From Bacteroidota bacterium (GTDB lineage Bacteria; Bacteroidota; Bacteroidia; Chitinophagales; Saprospiraceae), in the NCBI GenBank assembly GCA_009908745.1, contig JAAAOU010000113.1, positions 1 through 32,038 of the forward strand: a stretch of 32,038 nucleotides of DNA, given 5' to 3'. The notes beneath the pieces are model-generated. The model made no database searches. It saw only the letters and a list, made by a program, of their open reading frames with translations, and had not been told where the DNA came from. Positions 1 to 9,011 of the stretch are shown here, piece by piece; the stretch's first letter is position 1; every line of letters starts with the position of its first letter. Position numbers and translations under genes: made by a program.

Positions 1-2
1 CC

Positions 3-2297
3 ACGGCGGACTATGTCTGTGACGTGACGCCGGACACGGTGCGGGTAGAGGTGCAGGATAGCTTTGACATAGACGTCACGGCCAGCGCGGACACGGTCTG
101 CGTGGGCGAGAGCGCTACGCTGACGGCCAATATTACCCCTGCGGATGTCAGCGCGGATATCACCTGGACGCAAGGCGGCAGCGTAGTGGGCACGGGCGAC
201 AGCCTGGTAGTAAGCCCGTCATCCCCCGGCAGCTACACCTACGTAGCCACGGGCAGTAACGCCTGCGGCACGGCGGCCGACTCGGTGACGATACGGGTAC
301 TGGGTGAAATACAGGTAGACGCGCAGCCCGACACCACAGTATGCTTGGGCGAAACTGCTATGCTTACTGCAATGGTCACGCCAGCTGGTGGAGCCAGCAG
401 TATTGAGTGGACCCTGGACGGAGACGTCGTTGGTAACGGCGGCACGCTATTGGTAAGCGCAGACACACCAGGTAGTTATGTATACGTAGCAACGGCTTCA
501 GGCCCTTGTAATGTTGCTAGCGACTCGGTGATTGTTCAGGTATTAGGTTCTATTCAGCTATTGGTACCGCAGGACACGAGCATTTGTGCAGGAGACAACA
601 CGACGCTTACCGCGCAGGTCATTCCGAGTGACGCGGATGCAACCATTGTTTGGACGCTGGAGGGCGATGTCGTTGGCAATACGAACGAGCTTGTAGTGAG
701 CCAAGACAGCGCCGGAAGTTATATCTACGTAGCAACGGCTACCGGGCTGTGCAATGAAGTCAGTGATTCCGTTACGGTTACCGTAATAGATAGTCTGCAA
801 ATCGATGCCCGGCCCGATTCCACTATTCTGCTCTGCGCGCCGGTACAAGAAGAAGTTTGCCTTAGTGCCACAGCTGACGGGATGGAGGATGACTTAGTTT
901 GGGTAGACGCTGATGGCAATATCCTTGATACAGGGGCGGAGCTGTGCGTCTTACCGCCAATTGGCGAAAGCCTGTATATTGCCACCTTGCCAGATCACAA
1001 TTGTGCTGTAGCGGATACTGTACGCATACTGGTAGATACCATACCTCCGCCACCTCCAATATTTGCAGACAGCACAAAGGTCTGTCTGGGCGATACCGCC
1101 GTGGTGGATGTTGAAGAGGGCTATATTTATCCCTTCGTCTGGCTTGACGAAGATGGAGCAGTCATCGCGGAGAACGAACCTCTATCCGTTGCTCCTGATA
1201 CTACAGGCAACTTTGAATATATCATCAGAGCTAGCAACGGCTGCGGCACCGTACAGGATACGGCGGTAGTTACGGTGGTTGACAGCAGTGCTGTAGAAAT
1301 TGTGGGTGGTTCTATGACCTTCTGTACCGTTGATACGGCTGTTTTGACGGCTAATTGGACCTTCCCAGAATGCGTAGTATGGACCGATATTGAAGGGACC
1401 CCCTTGGATACGGGAGCGCAAATTGTCATTCTGCCTACTGTAGGAACCGATACCATTATTGCGCAGTTGCCAGGGTTAGACTGTGTGGTGCCCGATACAG
1501 TCACCATCAGTTTCCTGCCACCGCCTTCGGTAGATATTACGCTGACCGATGACGTGATTTGTGAGGGAGATACGGCGGTATTGACCGCGGAGGTATTGCC
1601 ACCGAGCAGCACCAATTTCGTGAGTTGGTACGATGCCGATTTCAACTTCCTGACAGACGGTACTACGCTTGAGGTAAGCCCGGAAGCAGGGGAGTACACC
1701 TACATCGCCGTCGCCGAAAACGCCTGTGGTATGGACACGGCTTTTGCAGATTTACAGGTGGAACGACTGGACCTTGAGCTTATCGTCACCAATGATACGA
1801 TCTGCCCGGACGAATCCGCTACGCTGGAAGTGGCCGGTTGCGAAGATTGCACGTATGTGTGGACGCCGGAAGACGGCTTGTCGGCCCCAGATTCTGCTAT
1901 CACCGTGGCTGAGCCTACCGGTACAACAACCTACACGGTGGAAGTCTCGGGCCAGGCTTGTGTAGAGGAACTGGCTGCCACCATTACTGTGATTGACTGC
2001 CCGGAGTGTATGGAAATGGTCTTTGTGGCCGATGCCTTTACGCCAAACGGGGACGGCAATAACGACTCTGTTTGCCTGCGCAGTAACTTCTTAGAAGATT
2101 TCGAAGAAGTCGAGTTTATGATCTACAACCGTTGGGGCGAGGAACTATTTCGCTCTACGGACATCAAGAATATGTGCTGGGATGGCAAACACCGAAACAA
2201 GCAGTTGCCACCCGATGTCTACGGTTACTTCCTGCGGGTGAAATGCCCTGGCAGGGACGCTGTAGAGCTGAAAGGCAATATTACGCTGTTGCGATAA
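3..2297 (+). CDS. T9SS type B secreted protein with Ig/PKD-like repeats (5' end outside window)
   Basis: The frame is open to the left edge, so the true start and signal peptide lie outside; a GTG at 24 is only an internal codon. Numbering from that GTG, about eight repeats of roughly 80 residues run from about 19 to 657. Each begins with a (V/I)C.GE/D..TLTA-type strand, has a central W and closes with a YVAT..C...DSV strand, typical of Ig/PKD-like adhesin modules. Residues about 668-757 form the gliding-motility-associated C-terminal domain (AFTPNGDGNND, then YNRWGEELF, W-DGK and ELKGNITLLR at the end), the type B sorting signal for T9SS export to the cell surface. Likely a surface adhesin or matrix protein; ligand unknown. 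The first 300 bases are about 65% G+C, falling to about 48% by 481-600, within one repeat array. Confidence 0.9.
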   Translation, partial: TADYVCDVTPDTVRVEVQDSFDIDVTASADTVCVGESATLTANITPADVSADITWTQGGSVVGTGDSLVVSPSSPGSYTYVATGSNACGTAADSVTIRVLGEIQVDAQPDTTVCLGETAMLTAMVTPAGGASSIEWTLDGDVVGNGGTLLVSADTPGSYVYVATASGPCNVASDSVIVQVLGSIQLLVPQDTSICAGDNTTLTAQVIPSDADATIVWTLEGDVVGNTNELVVSQDSAGSYIYVATATGLCNEVSDSVTVTVIDSLQIDARPDSTILLCAPVQEEVCLSATADGMEDDLVWVDADGNILDTGAELCVLPPIGESLYIATLPDHNCAVADTVRILVDTIPPPPPIFADSTKVCLGDTAVVDVEEGYIYPFVWLDEDGAVIAENEPLSVAPDTTGNFEYIIRASNGCGTVQDTAVVTVVDSSAVEIVGGSMTFCTVDTAVLTANWTFPECVVWTDIEGTPLDTGAQIVILPTVGTDTIIAQLPGLDCVVPDTVTISFLPPPSVDITLTDDVICEGDTAVLTAEVLPPSSTNFVSWYDADFNFLTDGTTLEVSPEAGEYTYIAVAENACGMDTAFADLQVERLDLELIVTNDTICPDESATLEVAGCEDCTYVWTPEDGLSAPDSAITVAEPTGTTTYTVEVSGQACVEELAATITVIDCPECMEMVFVADAFTPNGDGNNDSVCLRSNFLEDFEEVEFMIYNRWGEELFRSTDIKNMCWDGKHRNKQLPPDVYGYFLRVKCPGRDAVELKGNITLLR

Positions 2298-2318
2298 GCG
2301 ATAGCACTGGAAGACGAG

Positions 2319-2358
2319 GCAGCCAGTTGTTCTCCCGAGCAACTGGCTGCTTTGTTTT
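2319..2358. terminator. Rho-independent terminator between convergent genes
   Basis: An 11-bp perfect stem (GCAGCCAGTTG at 2319-2329 with its complement at 2340-2350) and a 10-base loop are followed by TTTGTTTT. It lies 22 bases after the stop of the repeat protein. The T-tract favours the plus strand; the hairpin also sits just past the stop of the convergent hydrolase gene, so it may slow both polymerases. Confidence 0.85.
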
Positions 2359-3571
2359 AAGACTTGAGCTTGGTATTGACCTGTACTGGGGCATGCATGG
2401 TTCTGTGCACGGGGCATTTGTTGGCGATTTCGAGCAGTTTTGCCCGCTGTTTTTCATCCAAGTCGCCTTGTAACTCGACTACGCGGTCGAAGTGGTCGAT
2501 CTTGCTATTGGGGTTTTCTAGGTCCTCACAGTCTGTAGCGTGGTCTTTGTAGTGGGAGAGGTGTACAGTTACGTTTTCCAGGGGCCACTTCTTGCGCTTA
2601 GCATACATTTGCAACGTCATAGCGGTACAGGTACCCAGCCCGGCGGTTACCAACTCGTAGGGAGACGGGCCGAAGTCATTGCCGCCCACAGATGGCGGTT
2701 CGTCGGCGGTGAGGCTATGTTGGCGGACGGTGACCTCGGTAGTGAAAATATCCTCATCGCTGAGCCGTACGGCCACATCTTTATCCGAGCGCAGCGGGCG
2801 GTCTTCCTCAGTATCTAAATAGCGTTGCACCCAGCTGCCAATCATTTCCCCGGCGTAGCGGGAGTCTGCCTTAGCCGACAGCAAGTGGTCGGCCCCGTCC
2901 AAGGAGATATAGCTCTTGGGGTGTTTGGCGGCGTGGTAGATGCGGGCGGCATTTTCAATTTCTACCGTAGCATCCTGCGGAGCGTGCATAATGAGCAACG
3001 CTCGGTTAAGGCGCTCGATTTTAGCCTCCAGTTTTTGGCTGCGGATATCCTCGAGGAATTGCCGTTTCACCGTAAAGGGGCGCCCGCCGATTTTCACCGT
3101 TGCCTTTCCTTTTTCCTTGATCTCCTCTTCCCCTTCCGACAGCAAGTGTGTGACGTGAGTAGGAGAAAAGGGAGCGCCTATAGTGGCCACTGCTTTGACC
3201 GATGGCAGCTCGTGGGCGGCGCGGATAACGGCTGCCCCGCCCAAGGAATGGCCGATCAAGACGGCTGGCGCCTGATACTGCTCCTTCAGAAACTGGGCGG
3301 CGGCCACGAGGTCTTCCACATTGGAGGAGAAGTTGGTGTCTTCGAAATCGCCTTCGCTTTCCCCGAGGCCCGTGAAATCGAAACGCAGGACCGCATATCC
3401 TTTTAGGGTGAGCCCCCGGCTGATGTTGCGCACAGCGGTCAGGTTTTTGTTGCAGGTAAAGCAATGCGCGAACAAAGCGTAATGGTCGGGGTATTGATGG
3501 GCGGGTAGTTCTAGCCGGGCGGCAAGGCGTTCGCCATCTGTATTTAAGAAAGTGACTTTTTCAGATCGCAT
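2357..3571 (-). CDS. Bifunctional alpha/beta hydrolase / OsmC-family protein
   Basis: A 404-residue fusion. Residues 1-255 are an alpha/beta hydrolase: nucleophile elbow GHSLGG with Ser109, likely acid Asp200 (HAPQD) and His229 (DGADHLL). Residues about 262-404 are an OsmC/Ohr domain with the two redox cysteines, Cys315 (GLGTCTAMTL) and Cys386 (NKCPVHRTM). OsmC/Ohr proteins reduce organic hydroperoxides with a Cys pair; the hydrolase may release or process acyl substrates for it (inference). I chose the ATG at 3571, not the upstream ATG at 3652, because it starts directly at the MRSEKVTF strand and a TAGTTTTG promoter box (3589-3596) lies between the two. The same fusion is known in other bacteria. 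Probably cytosolic: no signal peptide is seen. Confidence 0.88.
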   Translation of the reverse strand: MRSEKVTFLNTDGERLAARLELPAHQYPDHYALFAHCFTCNKNLTAVRNISRGLTLKGYAVLRFDFTGLGESEGDFEDTNFSSNVEDLVAAAQFLKEQYQAPAVLIGHSLGGAAVIRAAHELPSVKAVATIGAPFSPTHVTHLLSEGEEEIKEKGKATVKIGGRPFTVKRQFLEDIRSQKLEAKIERLNRALLIMHAPQDATVEIENAARIYHAAKHPKSYISLDGADHLLSAKADSRYAGEMIGSWVQRYLDTEEDRPLRSDKDVAVRLSDEDIFTTEVTVRQHSLTADEPPSVGGNDFGPSPYELVTAGLGTCTAMTLQMYAKRKKWPLENVTVHLSHYKDHATDCEDLENPNSKIDHFDRVVELQGDLDEKQRAKLLEIANKCPVHRTMHAPVQVNTKLKS

Positions 3572-3588
3572 GTAAAGATGTTTTAGCA

Positions 3589-3596
3589 CAAAACTA
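3589..3596 (-). promoter_or_regulatory. Bacteroidota -7 box (TAGTTTTG) for the hydrolase-OsmC gene
   Basis: Read on the minus strand the bases match TAnnTTTG fully, and the box ends 17 bases before the chosen ATG. No TTG is found at the usual 17-23-base distance upstream, so this is only half of the promoter signature. Confidence 0.4.
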
Positions 3597-3744
3597 ACAA
3601 AAGCGGGAAGCAGGTCCATATGAAAATACCCGTAGTGTAGTGGCGGCAACACTTGGCAACTGTTATGATTTCGTTAGGGGTACAGCACAGGCAGCCGTTG
3701 TGGCGCTATAATCACTACCTTTAGCGTTTCTAATCGCAAACAGC

Positions 3745-5040
3745 ATGCAGCCAGGTAACGGCAGAAAAATCGGTTGGGTGAGCGCCGCTGCAGTGGTAGT
3801 GGCCAATATGATTGGCACGGGCGTATTCACCAGCCTGGGGCTACAACTGGATAAGTTGGACAACGTCTGGTCCGTGCTGTTGCTGTGGCTGATTGGCGGT
3901 GCTATTGCGCTTATGGGGGCGTTCAGCTACGCGGAGTTGGGCACGCGGCTGCCACGCTCCGGTGGCGAGTATTACTTCCTGTCCCGGATTTACCACCCTT
4001 TCATTGGTTATTTGGCCGGCTGGGTATCGCTGACGGTAGGCTTTGCTGCTTCGGTAGCGCTGGCTGCCCTAGCGATGGGCGACTACGCTGCACACTTTCT
4101 GCCCATTGGTACCAAGGAGCTGGCGTTGTCGGCCATTGTGCTCATCTCTTTGGTGCACTCCATCAGCATCCGGCAAAGCAGTGCCTTCCAAAATATTTTC
4201 ACCCTACTGAAGCTGCTGCTTATCCTGTTCTTCATTGCCGCTTGCTTTTACCATCCCGCCCCGCCGGATACCGCACTGTCGGCTCGTCGGGTCAGCATAG
4301 ACGTCAGTCACCCGGCTTTTATGGTGGGGATGGTGTATGTGGCCTATGCGTTTTCCGGTTGGAACGCAGCGGCTTACATCGTGGAGGAGATCCGGGAGCC
4401 TCAGCGCAATTTGCCGAAAGCATTGATCGGGGGGGCACTGGTCGTCAGTACGCTGTATGTGCTGTTGCAAATGGGGTTTCTCCACCAAGCCTCGGTCCAC
4501 CAACTGGAAGGGCGGGTTGATGTCGGCCAAGTGGTGGCGGAGTTGCTGTTTGGCCCAGTAGGGGGGCAGCTGATTTCGCTTTTTATCGCTTTGTTCCTCG
4601 TCTCCAGCATCAGCGCCAGTGTTTGGGTGGGGCCGCGGGTGGTGCGGGCCATGGCGGATGATTACTCCATTTGGCACTTTCTGGCCAAGGACAACGCCAA
4701 GGGGATACCGGTGCGTGCCGTTTGGATGCAAGCGGCAATCAGCATCTTTATGGTGCTGGGCAGCCATTTTGATCAGGTGTTTTTGTACAGCGGGTTCGTG
4801 CTGCATGTGTTTACGACGCTGGCCGTAGCGGGTGTGGTTTTGCTGCGGCTAAAAGAGGGGCGCAAAGGCTACGCTAGCCCCGGATACCCTTGGGTACAAA
4901 TTGTTTTTCTCATCGTCAGTATATGGATGCTGGCCGTGCTGGTTTACGACCGGCCGGTGGAAAGCCTAATGGGGGTAGCCAACTTGGCGGTCGGTGCAGT
5001 GTCTTACTGGTGGAGCAAACAATTTGGGAAGCAGCACTAA
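3745..5040 (+). CDS. APC-family amino acid permease
   Basis: A 431-residue integral membrane protein with about twelve hydrophobic segments. The first (residues about 12-32) carries NMIGTGVF, the unwound glycine motif of APC transporters that binds the amino group of the substrate. It is followed by the family-typical FSYAELGTRLPRSGGEYYF (residues about 60-78). Later helices include a VAYAFSGWNAA segment. Such proteins import or exchange amino acids across the inner membrane; the substrate cannot be read from the sequence. The length fits the LAT/ethanolamine-permease-like subgroup without C-terminal extension. It stands alone: divergent from the hydrolase-OsmC gene and overlapping the convergent ABC exporter by 4 bases at the stops. 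A weak TACCTTTA box lies at 3716-3723. Confidence 0.9.
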   Translation: MQPGNGRKIGWVSAAAVVVANMIGTGVFTSLGLQLDKLDNVWSVLLLWLIGGAIALMGAFSYAELGTRLPRSGGEYYFLSRIYHPFIGYLAGWVSLTVGFAASVALAALAMGDYAAHFLPIGTKELALSAIVLISLVHSISIRQSSAFQNIFTLLKLLLILFFIAACFYHPAPPDTALSARRVSIDVSHPAFMVGMVYVAYAFSGWNAAAYIVEEIREPQRNLPKALIGGALVVSTLYVLLQMGFLHQASVHQLEGRVDVGQVVAELLFGPVGGQLISLFIALFLVSSISASVWVGPRVVRAMADDYSIWHFLAKDNAKGIPVRAVWMQAAISIFMVLGSHFDQVFLYSGFVLHVFTTLAVAGVVLLRLKEGRKGYASPGYPWVQIVFLIVSIWMLAVLVYDRPVESLMGVANLAVGAVSYWWSKQFGKQH

Positions 5041-6869
5041 GCAAAATCCTGTAATTCGACAAGTTTTTGGTATTCGCCAGACAGGCTCAGTAAGCTCTGG
5101 TGCGTGCCCCGTTCCACGATGTGGCCATCCCGCATCACCACAATTTCGTCGGCGTGCTGTATGGTAGAAAGGCGGTGGGCAATGACGATGGAGGTGCGGT
5201 TTTTCATCAATTCGATCAACGCCCGCTGCACAAGCTTTTCTGATTCAGAGTCCAAAGCAGACGTTGCTTCGTCAAGTATGAGAATGGGCGGGTTTTGCAA
5301 AATAGCCCGGGCAATCGTCAAGCGCTGGCGCTGCCCGCCGCTAAGCTTGTTGCCACGGTCCCCAATATTGGTTTGGTAACCGTGCTCCGTTTGGGCGATA
5401 AACGCGTGGGCGTGGGCAATTTTGGCGGCCGCCACCACATCCGCTTCTGTCACCCCTTCCATACCGAAGACGATGTTGTTGTAGATGGTGTCGTTGAAGA
5501 GGATAGCCTCTTGGGAAACAATACCCATCTGCGCCCGGAGCGCCTTGATCTGGTAGTCTTGTATATTGCGGCCATCGAGGAGGATTGCCCCCTGTTCCAC
5601 TTCGTAAAAGCGGGGCAAGAGGTCCACCAAGGTTGATTTTCCTGCCCCGGAAGCCCCGACGAGGGCCACCACTTTCCCCTTGGGGATACGCAGTTGGATA
5701 TCGTGCAGCACGGGCGCTTCCTGAGGGCGGTAGGCGAAGGTGACGTTGCGGTACTCAATCTCCTGCTCGAATGCCGGCAAGGGCAGCGCATCGGGCTTGT
5801 CTTGGATGGCCACGGGGGCGTCTAAGACTTTCTCCACCCGCTGCATGGCCCCCACGCCCTTTTGGATGTTGTAGACCGACTTCGCGAGCTTTTTGGCCGG
5901 GTCGATGACGTTGTAGAAGGCGAAAATGAAAGTGAGAAAGGTCTCGGCCTCCATCGTACCTGAAAAGACTTGGCGCGAGCCGTACCAAAGCAGGACCGAC
6001 ACCGTAGCGATGCCCAAAAATTCCGATAGGGGAGAAGACAAGTCGCGCCGCCACAGCAAACGGGTGAGGGCATAGCGGTATCCGTTGTTTTCGCGGGCGA
6101 ATTTATCGCGCTGGTAGTGTTCTGCGTTGAACCCTTTTATAATGCGCAGGCCGCCGAGTGCTTCTTCCACTATGGCAACCAAATTGCCCATCCGGTCTTG
6201 CACCGCCGAGGACTTCTTTTTCAAGCTCCGCCCGATACCGCCTATGACCACGCCGGTGAAGATCATCAGCAAGAATACAAAGCCGGTAAGCCCAGGGCTG
6301 ACGTAGATCATGAAGCCCAGCGCGCCGGCGATGATCAGGGGCTCGCGGAAGACCGCTTCTAGCACATTGAGGATACTCCACTCTACCTCCTGCACATCCG
6401 AGGTGAGGCGGGACATGAGGTCGCCCTTGCGCTCCTCGCTGAAGTAGGACAGGGGCAGCACTAGGATTTTCTCGAATAGCTGCGCCCGGATGTCCCGGAT
6501 GATACCGTTACGCACCGGGGCCATAAAGAAAAGCGAAAGGTAGCGGAAGAGGTTTTTCAGCAAAAAGACGCTTAGGATGGCTATGCATACAAAGACTAAT
6601 GCGGCCTCTTTACCCTGCTCTAGGATGAGTTGGCTGATGTGATAGTTGAAGAGCTGGGTGAGGCTTTCGACATCCCATTGTACGGCGGGGCGCTCCAAAA
6701 CGGGTTCGCGGCGGTCAAACAAGATTTCTAAAAACGGGACCAACAAAGGGATGCTCAGGGCAGTGAACAGCGCCGTTAGTACGTTGCTAATGACATTGAG
6801 CGCTACATTGGTTTTGTAGTTGCGCAAATAGCCCATCAGCCGCCAAAACCCACTACGTCCTTTGCTCAT
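5037..6869 (-). CDS. ABC exporter, fused permease-ATPase (MsbA-like)
   Basis: A 610-residue half-transporter. Residues 1-340 form a six-helix type IV exporter membrane domain. The ATPase domain follows, with Walker A GASGAGKS (405-412), Q-loop at about 453, signature LSGGQ (509-513), Walker B ILILDE (529-534) and switch His565 (IAHRLST). It works as a homodimer or heterodimer in the inner membrane. MsbA-type members flip lipid A precursors or other amphiphiles; its place at the end of a fabH-efp-accB-accC run fits a lipid substrate, but the family also includes drug and peptide exporters, so I give no symbol. It starts 25 bases after the lipoprotein gene and is probably co-transcribed with it. 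Confidence 0.9.
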   Translation of the reverse strand: MSKGRSGFWRLMGYLRNYKTNVALNVISNVLTALFTALSIPLLVPFLEILFDRREPVLERPAVQWDVESLTQLFNYHISQLILEQGKEAALVFVCIAILSVFLLKNLFRYLSLFFMAPVRNGIIRDIRAQLFEKILVLPLSYFSEERKGDLMSRLTSDVQEVEWSILNVLEAVFREPLIIAGALGFMIYVSPGLTGFVFLLMIFTGVVIGGIGRSLKKKSSAVQDRMGNLVAIVEEALGGLRIIKGFNAEHYQRDKFARENNGYRYALTRLLWRRDLSSPLSEFLGIATVSVLLWYGSRQVFSGTMEAETFLTFIFAFYNVIDPAKKLAKSVYNIQKGVGAMQRVEKVLDAPVAIQDKPDALPLPAFEQEIEYRNVTFAYRPQEAPVLHDIQLRIPKGKVVALVGASGAGKSTLVDLLPRFYEVEQGAILLDGRNIQDYQIKALRAQMGIVSQEAILFNDTIYNNIVFGMEGVTEADVVAAAKIAHAHAFIAQTEHGYQTNIGDRGNKLSGGQRQRLTIARAILQNPPILILDEATSALDSESEKLVQRALIELMKNRTSIVIAHRLSTIQHADEIVVMRDGHIVERGTHQSLLSLSGEYQKLVELQDFA

Positions 6870-6894
6870 GTTGATTGTCTGTCAGGTTCTCCAC

Positions 6895-7542
6895 TTACTT
6901 CGGCTCGACTTCCAAGCGGTAGGAGGTTTCTCCCATTTTCAGTTTGTACGTCAGCGTGTTGCTGTCGGTACTGGCCCGCCCATTTTCATAAACGGGAAAC
7001 CGGCGGACTAGCGCGGTCTCTTGCAATTCGAAGACATCGCCTCCTTGGTACGTCTTGGAACGCAGGTTCTGCACTGCTTCATCCGCTACGTAAACCTCGC
7101 CGTAGGAGCGGTTGCGGTAGGAAGCATACGCGTAAACCTCCCCTTGGGCGGGTTCCGTTGTCGTCCGTGTAAAGATATAAACCTCGGGGTAGCCGTCTTG
7201 GTTGAGGTCGGCAAGCTCCGCCCGGAAGACTTGTTGGGGGCCGAGGTCTTTAGTGAAAGACGGGTTGCGGGCGGACAGGCCCTCAGATTGGATGGTAAAC
7301 GTGTTTTTTGTAGCGGAATTGGGCGAAGTAATGGTAAAGCGGATGCCCTCTTCGGACAGCTCTTGTTCAAAAGGGCCCTTCGAGCGTACCGCTTTACGGG
7401 GGGCAGCGAGCTCCATCTGCGGGGCTGCCGTATCGGCTTGCGGCTCCTTGTCTGCCACTTGGGAGGAGGAGCTGCGGTCCCCGCCGGAGCAGGCAAAACC
7501 GAATAGCAATACGCCCGCTAGCAGCATACGGTATAGCATCAT
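6895..7542 (-). CDS. Lipoprotein, probable PliI-like lysozyme-inhibitor fold
   Basis: 215 residues from the ATG at 7542, one base after the accC stop; a longer frame would overlap accC and spoil the signal peptide. Residues 1-17 are a lipoprotein signal (MMLYRMLL...GFA) with Cys18 as lipidation site, then a Ser/Asp/Pro-rich linker to about 50. The rest has an acidic DLNQDGYPEVYIF loop, a YRNRSYGEVYV segment, and near the end LVRRFPVYENG followed by TLTYKL. This order recalls PliI, the periplasmic inhibitor of invertebrate-type lysozyme, which is common in Bacteroidota. The assignment is from memory of that pattern. If wrong, the protein is simply an envelope lipoprotein with an FG-GAP-like calcium loop. 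The location between accC and an ABC exporter suggests co-expression rather than shared chemistry. Confidence 0.7.
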   Translation of the reverse strand: MMLYRMLLAGVLLFGFACSGGDRSSSSQVADKEPQADTAAPQMELAAPRKAVRSKGPFEQELSEEGIRFTITSPNSATKNTFTIQSEGLSARNPSFTKDLGPQQVFRAELADLNQDGYPEVYIFTRTTTEPAQGEVYAYASYRNRSYGEVYVADEAVQNLRSKTYQGGDVFELQETALVRRFPVYENGRASTDSNTLTYKLKMGETSYRLEVEPK

Positions 7543-7543
7543 C

Positions 7544-8896
7544 TTACTTTTTAGGTTCGGCCGTGAGGTCAAAGTCATTCAAAAAGCCCGTGTGGAAGTT
7601 CCCGGCGCGGAAATGCTCGTTCTTCATCAGCCGCTGGTGGAAAGGCACCGTGGTTTTTACACCTTCTATGATGAATTCATCCAGCGCGCGTTCCATTTTC
7701 TTGATGCACTCTTCGCGGGTAGGGGCGCGGCAGATGAGCTTGGCCACCATAGAGTCGTAGTAGGGCGGGATATTGTAGCCCGCATACACATGCGTGTCTA
7801 CCCGTACGCCATGCCCTTTAGAGCTGTGGAACGAGCTGATTTTGCCCGGGCTGGGGCGAAAGTCGTTGAAGGGGTCCTCCGCATTGATCCGGCACTCGAT
7901 GGCGTGGGCATTGGGGTAGTAATTGCCGCCGGTGATGAGTTCGCCCGCCGCGATTTTGATTTGTTCCTTGATGAGGTCGTGGTCGATCACTTCTTCGGTG
8001 ACGGGGTGTTCGACCTGTATCCGCGTATTCATTTCCATGAAGTAGAAGTTGCGGTATTTGTCGACCAGAAACTCAACGGTCCCCACGCCTTCGTATTTGA
8101 TCGCTTCCCCGGCCTGCACGGCTGCTTTGCCCATTTCCTCGCGCAGTTCATCGGTCATGAAAGGAGAGGGGCACTCTTCCACCAGTTTTTGGTGGCGGCG
8201 CTGTATGGAGCAGTCGCGCTCAGACAGGTGCACGACTTTGCCTTTCTGGTCGCCGGCGATTTGGAACTCGATATGGCGGGGTTCCTCGATGAATTTTTCG
8301 ATGTAGATACCATCGTTGCCGAAAGCCGCTTTCGCTTCCTGCCGGGCGCGGTCCCAATTGGGCTCGAACTCCGCTTCTTCCCATACGATGCGCATGCCTT
8401 TGCCGCCGCCGCCGGCCGTTGCTTTGAGGATAATGGGGTAACCGATATCCTTCGCGATTTTCTTGCCTGATTTCAGGTCCTTTACCAAGCCGTCGGAGCC
8501 TGGGATGACGGGGACGCCCGCTTTGACCATCGTTTCTTTGGCCGTGATTTTATCACCCATTTTGCGGATTTGCTCCGGGGTGGGGCCGATGAATTTAATG
8601 CCGTACTCGGCACAAACTTCGGCAAAGTCGGCGTTTTCCGACAAGAAGCCATAGCCGGGGTGGATCGCATCGGCATTTGTGATTTCCACGGCGGCCATGA
8701 TGCGGGGCACACTCAGGTAGGATTCCGTAGATGAAGGAGGGCCAATGCAGACGGCTTCGTCGGCGAAGCGTACATGCAGGCTTTCCCGGTCGGCAGTAGA
8801 ATAGACCGCTACCGTCTGAATGCCCATCTCGCGGCAGGTGCGGATGATGCGCAGGGCGATTTCTCCCCGGTTCGCAATGAGTACTTTATGGAACAT
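7544..8896 (-). CDS. accC: Acetyl-CoA carboxylase, biotin carboxylase subunit
   Basis: 450 residues from [16 protein letters not shown] (ATG at 8896; a second ATG at 8908 adds only four residues). The length matches E. coli AccC (449). Landmarks in order: N-terminal Rossmann-like IANRGEIA, the glycine-rich ATP-grasp loop [11 protein letters not shown], the biotin/bicarbonate site stretch [14 protein letters not shown], and the metal/active-site stretch [13 protein letters not shown]. It carboxylates the biotin on AccB with ATP and bicarbonate, the first half-reaction of malonyl-CoA synthesis. It lies downstream of accB in the same direction; a perfect 9-bp hairpin sits in the 115-base gap. 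Confidence 0.97.
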   Translation of the reverse strand: MFHKVLIANRGEIALRIIRTCREMGIQTVAVYSTADRESLHVRFADEAVCIGPPSSTESYLSVPRIMAAVEITNADAIHPGYGFLSENADFAEVCAEYGIKFIGPTPEQIRKMGDKITAKETMVKAGVPVIPGSDGLVKDLKSGKKIAKDIGYPIILKATAGGGGKGMRIVWEEAEFEPNWDRARQEAKAAFGNDGIYIEKFIEEPRHIEFQIAGDQKGKVVHLSERDCSIQRRHQKLVEECPSPFMTDELREEMGKAAVQAGEAIKYEGVGTVEFLVDKYRNFYFMEMNTRIQVEHPVTEEVIDHDLIKEQIKIAAGELITGGNYYPNAHAIECRINAEDPFNDFRPSPGKISSFHSSKGHGVRVDTHVYAGYNIPPYYDSMVAKLICRAPTREECIKKMERALDEFIIEGVKTTVPFHQRLMKNEHFRAGNFHTGFLNDFDLTAEPKK

Positions 8897-8971
8897 ATGG
8901 ATATTCAATTGAGTAAACCCGGCTGTGAAGCAGTCAATAGCCGATTCCGGGCAGCGTTCACAAACAAGCTA

Positions 8972-8998
8972 CACCGCTGTGGTACAGCTACAGCGGTG
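8972..8998. repeat. Perfect hairpin in the accB-accC intercistronic gap
   Basis: CACCGCTGT (8972-8980) pairs with ACAGCGGTG (8990-8998) around a 9-base loop. No T-tract follows on the minus strand (the operon direction), so it is not an ordinary terminator. It may be an RNA-processing or stability element, or a partial attenuator, setting the accC:accB ratio. Confidence 0.6.
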
Positions 8999-9011
8999 AG
9001 CGTAATACAAC

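Noticed and set aside
78-1994. Regular repeats of about 240 bases, considered as a tandem or CRISPR-like array
   Set aside because: The repeats are divergent, lie in one reading frame and encode Ig-like domains; they are protein modules.
7202-8470. A 422-codon open frame antisense to the lipoprotein gene and accC
   Set aside because: Shadow of accC codon bias; it spans two real genes and shows no family features.
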